This document shows positions 17,855-25,439 of a stretch of 64,000 nucleotides of DNA, piece after piece; positions within the stretch are counted from its first letter, which is position 1, and every line of letters starts with the position of its first letter. The stretch is from the NCBI GenBank assembly GCA_963844235.1, contig CAWJNF010000001.1:1-64000 (forward strand), read 5' to 3'. Source of the DNA: CAWJNF01 sp963844235 (GTDB lineage: Bacteria > Actinomycetota > Thermoleophilia > Gaiellales > Gaiellaceae). Below the pieces are notes generated by a model. The model was not told where the DNA came from. It ran no database searches and saw nothing but the letters and a program-made list of their open reading frames with translations. Both the position numbers and the translations under genes were made by a program.

Positions 17855-17895
17855 TGTGTACCGACCGCCACGGTGGTGGTTGATATGTGCGTCAT
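17851..17895 (-). CDS. 14-codon leader ORF coupled to the lactonase gene
   Basis: ATG 17895 follows AAAGGAGGTCATC, the best Shine-Dalgarno in this neighbourhood. It encodes MTHISTTTVAVGTQ and stops at TGA 17853-17851, which overlaps the lactonase ATG (ATGA). The lactonase frame has no start near this ribosome site. The peptide may only deliver ribosomes to the lactonase, or it may sense translation. Bases 17896-18182 show no further gene. Confidence 0.5.
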   Translation of the reverse strand: MTHISTTTVAVGTQ

Positions 17896-18182
17896 GATGA
17901 CCTCCTTTAGACTGGCTGACGGGGCGCGCGCAACTGCCGCGGCTGCTGAGCGCCTGGCGGTAGGCCTTGGGACAGTTCGACGTCTCCGTCGTAGGACGGG
18001 ACGTCGAAGTCGTGCATGGAGGCGTGGTCGACGCTACCCCTTGTTGCTCGATCACTCGGGCGGCAAGGCGACCAAGGCGGTTGTCGAGCGAATCGGCGGG
18101 CAACGCCGCGGAGAGGACGAGGAAGCTCACTGGTCTACGGGGTCGCTCAGAGATGGTCACGTTTGACTCCTGACAGCCGGGA

Positions 18183-19715
18183 TCAACAGCTCGTCTTCGG
18201 GCCGGCAACCGCGTGAGCGAGCTGCTCGCGGGGCACCTCCTCTGCTGCTCGTGCGTCGTCGTTGGAGATCCAGCGGGCAGCAACGACGGCTGCCGTGAAC
18301 GCAAGCACGGCCGTGACGATCATGCCCCCGCGAAAGGCATCGCTGGACGCTTGCTCTATCGCGGTGCTCGTCTGCTCGGGCTCGAGTGGGACCGCGTTGG
18401 AGCCCCCGCCGCTTCGCTGGAAGACGACCGACACGATGAGGCCGATGATGGCCACCGCGAGGAGGTTGCCGAGCCGCGAGATGGTCGAGTTCACGCCTGA
18501 GGCGACACCCGCGACATCCCGCGGCACCGAGGAGAGGGCGGTTGCTGTGATCGGCGCGACGAGCGCCGAGAGGCCCAGCGAGAAAAGCGCCAGGCCCAGC
18601 ACTCCGAGGCTCCACACATCCGCCTTCGTTTTCATGAACGCGAAGAGAAGCGCTCCCGTGCCGATGAGCGCCGGCCCGAGGGCGAGGTAGAGGCGAGGGC
18701 CGTTGCGATCCGCGAGCCGGCCGAAACGCGGGGCCAGAACGATCGTCACCACGCTGACAGGCGCGAGAGCCAGGCCCGCCTGGAACGGCGTGAAGCCGAG
18801 AAATTGCAGGTAGAGCGTCAGGTAGACGAAGATGCTCCCGATCGCGCCGTAGACGAGAAACGTCTCGGCGTTTGCGGCCGCGAAGTTCCGCCGTCGAAAG
18901 AGGCGGAAAGGCAGCAGAGGCTCCTCCGCGCGTCGCTCGACCAGCACGAATCCCGCCAGCGACAGTGCTCCTACCGCCAGGGCCCACCAGACCTTGCCGA
19001 AGCCCTGGTCGGCTCCCTCGACGAGCGCATAGGTGATCATTCCGAGACCTAGAGCCGCCGTGGCAGCACCGGGGATGTCGAGGCGGCCGACGCGAACCTG
19101 CGCCCGCTCCTGGCAGCGCCCGGCGCGGGCGAGCAGAACGGTCACCGCAGCGAGCGGGAGGTTGATGAAGAAAATCCATCGCCACGAGACCCACTCCACC
19201 AGAGCGCCGCCGAGCGGCGGCCCGGCAATCGTCGCAACAGCCGTGAACGAAGTCCACAGCCCGATTGCCCGTCCCGATTCAGAACCGAACGTGGAGCGCA
19301 GCAGGGCCAGGCTGTTGGTCGTAAGGAACGCACCCCCAACCCCTTGGAGCGCCCGCGCGATGATCAGCACGACCTCGTTGGGCGCGAAGCCGGCGAGGGC
19401 CGAGGCGGCCGCGAAGCCGACCGCCCCGTACACGAACGTGTCGCGGCGTCCCCACCGATCGCCAACCGCACCAGCGACCAGGTACAGCGAGGCAAGGGTG
19501 AGCGAGTACGCGAGATAGACCCACTGCTGGCCTGTGAGGCCGAGGTTCAGATCCTCCGAGATCTGCGGCAGCGCAACGATCACGACTGTCGCGTCGAGAA
19601 ACGCCAACGACGATCCGACCACGGTCGCCGCCAGCGTCAGGTTTCGCGCACCGTGATCGTTCGCGGAGCCGCCCGGTTCGGCCGCGCCGTTTCCGGAAGT
19701 GCCGAGGCTACCCAA
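18183..19715 (-). CDS. MFS multidrug exporter, DHA2 / EmrB-QacA family
   Basis: 510 codons with about 14 hydrophobic segments. Motif A-like GDRWGRRDTFVYG follows helix 2, LDATVVIVALPQISEDL is the helix-1 signature of 14-TMS drug:proton antiporters, and LQGVGGAFLTTNSLALL and WRWIFFINLPLA are further family motifs. Exports drugs or amphipathic compounds using the proton gradient. No regulator is adjacent. It follows the SDR remnant on the same strand. Start chosen at the ATG opening MGSLGTSGNG; no downstream start is better supported. Confidence 0.9.
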   Translation of the reverse strand: MGSLGTSGNGAAEPGGSANDHGARNLTLAATVVGSSLAFLDATVVIVALPQISEDLNLGLTGQQWVYLAYSLTLASLYLVAGAVGDRWGRRDTFVYGAVGFAAASALAGFAPNEVVLIIARALQGVGGAFLTTNSLALLRSTFGSESGRAIGLWTSFTAVATIAGPPLGGALVEWVSWRWIFFINLPLAAVTVLLARAGRCQERAQVRVGRLDIPGAATAALGLGMITYALVEGADQGFGKVWWALAVGALSLAGFVLVERRAEEPLLPFRLFRRRNFAAANAETFLVYGAIGSIFVYLTLYLQFLGFTPFQAGLALAPVSVVTIVLAPRFGRLADRNGPRLYLALGPALIGTGALLFAFMKTKADVWSLGVLGLALFSLGLSALVAPITATALSSVPRDVAGVASGVNSTISRLGNLLAVAIIGLIVSVVFQRSGGGSNAVPLEPEQTSTAIEQASSDAFRGGMIVTAVLAFTAAVVAARWISNDDARAAEEVPREQLAHAVAGPKTSC

Positions 19716-19779
19716 CGTCAGTCGCCTCCATCGACTCTTGCTGAGTGGCCGACCACCAGCCTGGATGGACGATTGACGG

Positions 19780-20112
19780 TCACATCGTCTTGACGAGTCC
19801 GCCGTCGATCACGTAGTTGGAGTCGGTCACGTTGGCTGTTCGTGGTGAGGCGAGCGTGACCACGAGAGCGGCGACCTCCTCCGGCATGGTGAAGCGTCCG
19901 GTGGGAATGCCGGCGATCACCTGGTGGCGCGCAGAGCCGCCGAGCTCGACCAGATCCACCTCCAAGGGACTGACGCCCAAAAAGCGTGTCGATCGTACGC
20001 GCCCCGGCGACAACCTACGCCCCCTCGGCGGCGAGAAGATGCACTACCGCCAAGCCGATTCCCTTACTGGCGCCGGTCACGACCGCCACTCTGTCGTGCA
20101 GCTGCAGTCCAT
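19780..20112 (-). pseudogene. Short-chain dehydrogenase with large internal deletion
   Basis: The 5' part reads HDRVAVVTGASKGIGLAVVH, LLAAEGA, stop, VVAGARTIDTL: the NAD(P) Rossmann motif TGASKGIG. The 3' part reads SPLEVDLVELGGSARHQVIA, GIPTGRFTMPEEVAALVVTL and ends with the normal SDR tail SNYVIDGGLVKTM*. Between them about 140 residues, including the catalytic Ser and YxxxK, are gone. A stop codon interrupts the N-terminal piece. This is a real pseudogene. Confidence 0.7.
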
Positions 20113-20131
20113 CGCTCGGCTCCGAGGGCAG

Positions 20132-20986
20132 CTACGTCGAGGCCTGTTGTGTCGCCGCGTAAGGCTCGTCCAGCACCTCGCCGAGCCAGCTATCGATTGC
20201 CGCCGCCACCTCTTCCCAGCCCTCGCCGACGACGAAGAGGTGCGGCCGTCCCTCGAACTCGAGGTAGTCGGTCTTTGCGGGGGATCGCTCGTACTTCTTG
20301 TACTGCGCGCGCGAGACGGATGCCGGCACCGTGTGGTCTTTCTCGGCTCCGACGATCAGGAGGGGCGCCCGCTCGCCGTTCCTGAACTCGAGCTGCGTGG
20401 GCGGATGCAGGTGGACGTTGGCGAAACCGGCCTCGTAGAAGATCTGTCCGGTCTCCGGCACGGAATAGCGCTCGTACGCAGCGGCAGCATCCTCGGGAGA
20501 GAGCGTGTTGACGAACCCGTACGAGAACTCCTCCGGCGTCAGCGTCACGACACCGTGCCGCTTCGACGGATGCCCGAGCGCCGGCGCCCCGGCCTTGAGC
20601 GTCGAGAAGGGCAGCTTCAAGATGCCTTTCGGCGGCGCCGGGCTCAGCGCGACGCCGGCGCGACCGAGACCCCGGTCGAGCAGCAGCTCGACAATCAGGC
20701 CACCGAACGAGTGGCCGATCAGCACCGGCGGCTGGTCCAACTCGCTGACAAGGCCTGCGTAGTGGTCGACGATCTCGGTGAGGCCGAGGCCCGCAAGCGT
20801 CTCGGCATTCTCGCGTAGCTGCTCGACGTCGCCCTCCTTTCGAGGCCACTCCGAAGCAGAAACGGCGAAGCCGCGCTTCCCGAAGTAGTCAACGAAGTTC
20901 TCCCAGCTGCGCGAGGAGAGCCATGCCCCGTGAATCAGCATCAACGGGATCTGGCTGCTGTCGGAACGGCTGGTCGCCACCGCCAT
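20132..20986 (-). CDS. Alpha/beta hydrolase
   Basis: 284 codons from ATG 20986, or 282 from GTG 20980. The Shine-Dalgarno AAGGAGGT abuts the ATG, whereas its spacing to the GTG is a normal 7 bases, so GTG may be the true start. MLIHGAWLSSRSWENFVDYF (oxyanion HG), PVLIGHSFGGLIVELLLDRG (nucleophile GHSFGG), LLIVGAEKDHTVPAS (acid) and FEGRPHLFVVGEGW (His) give a complete catalytic triad. Cytoplasmic esterase or haloalkane-dehalogenase-like enzyme; substrate unknown. Confidence 0.85.
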   Translation of the reverse strand: MAVATSRSDSSQIPLMLIHGAWLSSRSWENFVDYFGKRGFAVSASEWPRKEGDVEQLRENAETLAGLGLTEIVDHYAGLVSELDQPPVLIGHSFGGLIVELLLDRGLGRAGVALSPAPPKGILKLPFSTLKAGAPALGHPSKRHGVVTLTPEEFSYGFVNTLSPEDAAAAYERYSVPETGQIFYEAGFANVHLHPPTQLEFRNGERAPLLIVGAEKDHTVPASVSRAQYKKYERSPAKTDYLEFEGRPHLFVVGEGWEEVAAAIDSWLGEVLDEPYAATQQAST

Positions 20987-21197
20987 ACCTCCTTCTCGAT
21001 TGACGCCACCTACGCTACGCCGCACCGGTCTGGCCAGAAAGTCCGATCGACGCAGCGACCCTGACCTGATAGGACTCAATCGCCCGGTAGCTCGGTACGC
21101 GCAGACCGCCGCGTCAACCAGCCTCGTGCATCGCGCAAACGGCAAGCCGTCTCGACAAGCAATTCCACACTGCCGGTCGGCGGCCAGCTCGAAGCGA

Positions 21198-21380
21198 GCC
21201 ACCGGTGAGAGCTACACGATCGCCCACCACCTCTTTTCCGAAGCCGGCAACCGCAAGATCATGATCGCCTCGCTCCGATACCTTGACACGTTCGCCAAGA
21301 TTGACGGTAGTTGGTACTTCGCCGAGCGGAAGCTCCTCCTCGACTGGAGCGAGACGCGACCGTCGACCCCGGGGGCCTGA
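21198..21380 (+). pseudogene. C-terminal piece of a SnoaL/NTF2-like protein
   Basis: ATGESYTIAHHLFSEAGNRK, SLRYLDTFAKIDGSWYFAER and KLLLDWSETR are the last strands of a SnoaL-like/NTF2 domain (W-Y-F-A-E-R-x-L motif). Upstream codons have no family character and no start with a ribosome site, so about half the domain is missing. Located between the hydrolase (divergent) and the flavoprotein downstream. Confidence 0.5.
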
Positions 21381-21437
21381 CCCAGACGACACGACTTGTC
21401 GGCATCGGCGCCAACCGCCGTCAACGGAGGAACGAAC

Positions 21438-22982
21438 GTGTCAACACCCGCGAGCCCACTGCTCTCCCCGTCGCAACTAGCGGCTCTGGCCGAGATCGGC
21501 GAGGAGTTCTCGGCTTCTATCGGTGAGCTGCTGTACCGGGTCGGCGATCGGACGTACCCGTTCGTGGCGATCCTCGAAGGAGAGGTCGCGATCATCGATG
21601 CGGTCGGGAACGAGCTGATCAAGCAAGGCCCCTCGGGCTTCCTCGGGGAGCTGAACCTCCTGTCGGGGCAGACGGTCTTCGTCAACGCGCTCGTGACCGA
21701 GCCGCTGCGGTACATCGCGGTCGAGCGCGGCGCGCTTCGCTCGCTCCTCAATGAGGACGGCCCGCTCGGCGACCTGCTCCTCTCCACGTTCATCTCCCGG
21801 CGCGAAGCCTTGCAGAGCGTGCAGGGGATCGGCCTGGAGATCGTCGGCCCGCACGGTTCAGAGCCGACGATGCGAATGATCGAGTTTGCGCGCGCGAACC
21901 GGCTGCCGTATACGTGGCAGGAGACAGCCCCGCCCGAGGTCGGCGCGTTGCCGCTGGTGCGACTGCCCGGCGGGGGAGAGCTACACGGCCCAACCACTGG
22001 CCAGGTGCTGCGCGCTCTCGGGATCGGGCTAGAACTCGCACCTCGCGAGGAGGTCGACCTGCTGATCGTGGGCGCCGGCCCGGCCGGGCTCGCGGCCGCG
22101 GTCTACGGCGCCTCCGAAGGGCTTGACACGCTGGTCGTCGAGAGCACCGCGCTCGGCGGTCAGGCCGGGTCGTCCCGCCGGATCGAGAACTACCTCGGCT
22201 TTCCCGCCGGGATCAGCGGCACCGAGCTGACCAGCCGCGCAGTCACCCAGGCGCGCAAGTTCAACGCGCGCACCGCAACGCCGTACCGAGCCCTCTCCCT
22301 CGAACCGGGAAATGGCCGGCATCGCGTCCGTCTCGAGGACGACAGGGAGATCGCCGCGCGCGCCGTCCTGCTCGCAACGGGCGCTCAGTACCGGCGGCTA
22401 CCGGTCGACCGCCTTGCCGAGTTCGAGGGACTGACGGTCTTCTACGCCGCCGGGGCACCCGAGGCCCAGCTCTGTGCAGGCTCGCGCGTCGCGGTCGTCG
22501 GTGGTGGCAACTCCGCTGGCCAGGCCGCCGTCTGGCTCGCCCGAGGCGGCGCACTCGTGACCCTGCTGCACCGGCGCGCGGACGTGCGCGAGACGATGTC
22601 GGACTACCTCGTCCACGAGCTCGAGCGGTACGGCGTCGTCGTTCGAGACAGAAGCGAGATCGCGGCGCTCCACGGCGAGGACGGACGCCTCGCGGCGGTC
22701 ACGCTCAAGAGCGGTGAGCTCCTGGCTTACTCGTTCATGTTCCTCTTCCTTGGCGCTCTGCCATGCACCGAGTGGATCGACGGCGCGGTCGGTCGCGACG
22801 GGCGCGGCTTCATTCTCACCGGTTCCGCGGCGGACGCCGAGAACCTGCTGGAGACGGGCGTGCCCGGCATCTTCGCTGCAGGTGATGTCCGCTCAGGATC
22901 CACGAAGCGATGCGCTACAGCGGTTGGTGAAGGGGCGATGGCGGTGCAGTTCGTGCATGGCCGACTTGGCGCGGCGCGCTAA
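21438..22982 (+). CDS. cNMP-binding-domain plus thioredoxin-reductase-like flavoprotein
   Basis: 514 codons from GTG 21438, placed 7 bases after ACGGAGGAACGAAC. Residues about 25-125 form a cyclic-nucleotide-binding-type beta barrel (FVAILEGEVAIIDAVGN, GFLGELNLLSGQTVF). Residues about 135-195 are a glutaredoxin-like linker (EPTMRMIEFARANRLPYTWQ). The reductase part has DLLIVGAGPAGLAAAVYGAS, GGQAGSSRRIENYLGFPAGI, RVAVVGGGNSAGQAAVWLAR and GIFAAGDVRSGSTKR. The CxxC disulfide of thioredoxin reductase is missing (APEAQLCAGSRV in its place). Such fusions may sense a nucleotide or redox signal; substrate unknown. A shorter relative lies at 9834-11189. Confidence 0.85.
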   Translation: MSTPASPLLSPSQLAALAEIGEEFSASIGELLYRVGDRTYPFVAILEGEVAIIDAVGNELIKQGPSGFLGELNLLSGQTVFVNALVTEPLRYIAVERGALRSLLNEDGPLGDLLLSTFISRREALQSVQGIGLEIVGPHGSEPTMRMIEFARANRLPYTWQETAPPEVGALPLVRLPGGGELHGPTTGQVLRALGIGLELAPREEVDLLIVGAGPAGLAAAVYGASEGLDTLVVESTALGGQAGSSRRIENYLGFPAGISGTELTSRAVTQARKFNARTATPYRALSLEPGNGRHRVRLEDDREIAARAVLLATGAQYRRLPVDRLAEFEGLTVFYAAGAPEAQLCAGSRVAVVGGGNSAGQAAVWLARGGALVTLLHRRADVRETMSDYLVHELERYGVVVRDRSEIAALHGEDGRLAAVTLKSGELLAYSFMFLFLGALPCTEWIDGAVGRDGRGFILTGSAADAENLLETGVPGIFAAGDVRSGSTKRCATAVGEGAMAVQFVHGRLGAAR

Positions 22983-23119
22983 CTCCTCGGTGCAACCGCC
23001 GGCCGACTACCGGGCTTCGTCGCCGACTTTGAGCTCGTAGAGATCGCCGGAGCGCCGCAGGGCATGCTGTGGACGTATGCCAGCGAGGTACAGGACACTT
23101 TCCACGCCGAGGAGGACTC

Positions 23120-23363
23120 ATGGATGATTCCCGGATCCATCAGACGATCGAGAAGCTCGTCGCGGAAGAGCACGAGCTGTGGCAACGCGAGTCGGCGGGA
23201 GACGCCGGCGAAGACCGAGCGCCGGCGCCTGGACGAGCTCAACGTCGCGCTCGACCAGTGCTGGGATCTGCTTCGCCAGCGACGCGCACTGCGCGAGGCC
23301 GGCCTCGATCCGGAGGCAGCCGCGGCAAGACCTCCCGAGGTGGTCGAGCGCTACCAGCAGTAG
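23120..23363 (+). pseudogene. DUF2630 small protein, one frameshift
   Basis: ATG 23120 behind GAGGAGGACTC. MDDSRIHQTIEKLVAEEHEL then WQRESAGDAGED is followed, after one extra base near 23216 (GAAGACCGAGCGCC), by RRRLDELNVALDQCWDLLRQ and ALREAGLDP...VVERYQQ*. The assembled protein of about 80 residues is the normal DUF2630 length, an all-helical actinobacterial protein of unknown function. A single inserted base is the only lesion. Confidence 0.7.
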
Positions 23364-23734
23364 CGGCATCGCCGTAGTCGCTGGCGCCGACCAGGATGCC
23401 TTCTGGGAGATGCACGACCTCCTGCTCCAGCACCAAGACGCCCTCGGCCCGCGCGACCTGATCGACTACGCCCGGCAACTCGGGCTCGACCCCGAGCGCT
23501 TCACCAACGCCCTGCGCGAGCATCGCCGGCACCGCCCGAGTCGCAGAGGACGTCGACGGCGCCGACCTCAGCGGCGTCGCCGGCACGCCCACGTTCTTCA
23601 TCAACGGCCGCCGCCACTACGGCACCTACGACATCGCCACCCTTACCCAAGCGGTGAAGACCGCACGCCAGCGGGAGCAAGCCCCCTCGCCCGGCCCGTC
23701 CAACGAACATCCGCCAGATGGAGGTGGAGAGTGA
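23364..23734 (+). pseudogene. DsbA-like thioredoxin-fold remnant lacking the active site
   Basis: AGADQDAFWEMHDLLLQHQD, LGPRDLIDYARQLGLDPERF, then (frame change near 23525) AEDVDGADLSGVAGTPTFFI and NGRRHYGTYDIATLTQAV. This is the helical insert and the cis-Pro (GTPTFFING) half of DsbA/FrnE-type oxidoreductases. The N-terminal CxxC half is absent. The piece ends TGA 23732-23734, overlapping the GTG of the next gene, so the two were once coupled. Confidence 0.65.
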
Positions 23735-24411
23735 GTACCCACGTCGCAGTCATCTACTACAGCGCCACCGGCAACGTACATGTCCTCGCCCGCGCAGTCG
23801 CCGAAGGCGCCGAGGCAGCGAAAGCGGAGGTCCGCCTACGCCATGTCGAGGAGCTGGCCTCGGAGCTGCTCATCTCGCAGAACCAGTACTGGGGGCGGCA
23901 CCGCTCCCAGGTCGCTGACGCCCCCGTAGCGACACTCGACGATCTCGAGTGGGCCGACGGGCTCGCCTTCGGCACCCCAACCCGCTTCGGAAACGTCTCG
24001 GCCCAACTCAAACAGTTCATCGACCAGGCCGGGGTCCTGTGGCAGCAGGGCAAGCTTGCTGACAAGGTCGCAACCGCCTTTACGTCGTCGCAAACGGCAC
24101 ACGGCGGCCAGGAGACCACCATCCTCGCGCTCAACAACACCCTCTACCACTGGGGCATGCTCATCCTTCCGCTCGGCTACACCGTTCGCGAAGTATTCGC
24201 CGCCGGCGGCAATCCCTACGGCAGCTCCTTCGTGAGCGGCCATACCGTCACCGGGCCCGACGAGCTCTCACTCGAGCTCGCGCGCTATCAAGGTCAGAGA
24301 CTGGCCCGTTACGCGGCCACGATCGCCGAGGCCCGACGAGCAGGAACGTTCGACTTCAAACGGCCGAATCCAGACAGCTTCCGCGTGGGAACCCCGTCCG
24401 ATCACAGATGA
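23731..24411 (+). CDS. wrbA: NAD(P)H:quinone oxidoreductase, WrbA type
   Basis: 226 codons from GTG 23731, preceded by GGAGGTGGAGA. VAVIYYSATGNVHVLARAVA is the flavodoxin phosphate loop, WADGLAFGTPTRFGNVSAQL the WrbA FMN signature, AFTSSQTAHGGQETTILALN the second flavin loop, and ILPLGYTVREVFAAGGNPYG a characteristic C-terminal region. Two-electron quinone reduction with FMN protects against redox cycling. The GTGA overlap with the DsbA remnant suggests an original redox operon. Confidence 0.9.
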   Translation: MSTHVAVIYYSATGNVHVLARAVAEGAEAAKAEVRLRHVEELASELLISQNQYWGRHRSQVADAPVATLDDLEWADGLAFGTPTRFGNVSAQLKQFIDQAGVLWQQGKLADKVATAFTSSQTAHGGQETTILALNNTLYHWGMLILPLGYTVREVFAAGGNPYGSSFVSGHTVTGPDELSLELARYQGQRLARYAATIAEARRAGTFDFKRPNPDSFRVGTPSDHR

Positions 24412-24500
24412 AGTGGCGCAGCCTCACGGCGTCGGCCGGCTAGCAGTCGGCACAGTCCCTCCGGCCTCAGCCGCCGCAGCAAGGCGTCTCCCGCTCAGGC

Positions 24501-24562
24501 AGGCTCGAGCCTGTTCGGCCACCCCGGTCCCCCTTGAGGGGTGCTAGTGCGCGTCCGCGCAC
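24501..24562. repeat. Dispersed repeat family A, copy 3
   Basis: CTCGAGCCTGTTCGGCCACC, then CCGGTCCCCC-TTGA-GGGG and GCGCGTCCGCGC. It lies between convergent genes (wrbA and the Gly-rich-tail protein), the same setting as copy 1, which supports a terminator-like role. Confidence 0.55.
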
Positions 24563-24571
24563 GCCCGGCGG

Positions 24572-25168
24572 TTAGAAGCCCCCGCCGAAGTCGCCCCCGC
24601 CAAGATCCCCGCCGAAGTCGCCGGCGCCATCGGCGTCGGCCTGCCCAGCGTCGGCCTGCCCCGCGTCGTCGCCCTCGGCGGAACCCTGATCGTAGCTCGC
24701 ATCCCCGAAGAACTGCTCGGCGATCGCGCTCCCGACGAGGATGCCTGCGAAGACGCTCAAGAAGTTGCCGGCCATCAACCCGCCGTAACCGATACCGCGA
24801 GACCCCATCCCACCGAACGACCGCTCGAGCGCACCCGGCTGACGCATCTCAGTGCGCGTTGCGAGTCGCGCCAGCGAGCGCGGGTCGTCTTCATAGCGAA
24901 CGCCGCCCGACCGCTCGTGCTCGGGCAACTCGCGGGTTAGTTCCTCGAGCACCATCCGACGCTGCTCCGGCGTCAGCTGGGCAAACGCCTCCGCGTGCGC
25001 CTCCTCGATCGTCTCCGGCGGCGCTGTCCGCAACAGATAGCGGTAACGCTCGAGCGCTTGCTCGTCAGCGCTCGTACGCGGCTCTTGACCTACTCGCCCC
25101 GCATTCGCCGGGAGCGATTCCGGCTCTTGCCTGCCTCCACCACGGAAGAGTCGTCGCAAAGCGTCCAT
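24572..25168 (-). CDS. Membrane-anchored protein with Gly-rich tail, unknown
   Basis: 198 codons from ATG 25168 (CAGGAGG upstream). The N-terminal half is soluble and charged (LTPEQRRMVLEELTRELPEH, DDPRSLARLATRTEMRQPG). One hydrophobic segment near 125-145 (LMAGNFLSVFAGILVGSAIA) follows. The tail alternates Asp/Gln/Ala/Gly and ends GGGDFGGGF. Similar proteins with a TPEQR-helix, one membrane helix and a GGDFGGG tail are common in actinobacteria without known function. Complete by appearance. Confidence 0.65.
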   Translation of the reverse strand: MDALRRLFRGGGRQEPESLPANAGRVGQEPRTSADEQALERYRYLLRTAPPETIEEAHAEAFAQLTPEQRRMVLEELTRELPEHERSGGVRYEDDPRSLARLATRTEMRQPGALERSFGGMGSRGIGYGGLMAGNFLSVFAGILVGSAIAEQFFGDASYDQGSAEGDDAGQADAGQADADGAGDFGGDLGGGDFGGGF

Positions 25169-25265
25169 GACCTGCTGGCCTCCTGATGAGGAGGCTACTC
25201 GATCGCCAGCGAGTTGACGAGCGAGGCGGCTAGAGCCTCCTCGACGCGATATTCGCACGACCTCT

Positions 25266-25330
25266 GGTCGGGAGGACCGGGGTTCCCGACTGAAATCGCT
25301 CGTCCCGACGTCGGGCATCCAGTCAGCGCC
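25266..25330. repeat. Dispersed repeat family B, copy 1
   Basis: GGTCGGGAGGACCGGGGTTC, CCGAC, then TCGCTCGTCCCGACGTCGGG and CATCCAGTCAGCGCCG. It aligns over about 65 bases with 27057-27130. Contains nested inverted repeats (CCCGACGTCGGG is a 12-base perfect palindrome). It lies upstream of both divergent genes, so it is not a plain terminator. Confidence 0.5.
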
Positions 25331-25439
25331 GGGTGGAGAGGGACAAATGTAGGGATCTCCCCGATTCGCCGTGCCCGACCGAGTTGTAGCTTGGCCTCCG
25401 ACGGAATGACGTCACGATGGTTAGGAGGGGAGGAGGATC

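Noticed and set aside
22983..23119. Coding-looking stretch ELVEIAGAPQGMLWTYASEV before the DUF2630 gene
   Set aside because: No start, no family recognised and only ~45 codons; could be a remnant but not supported.
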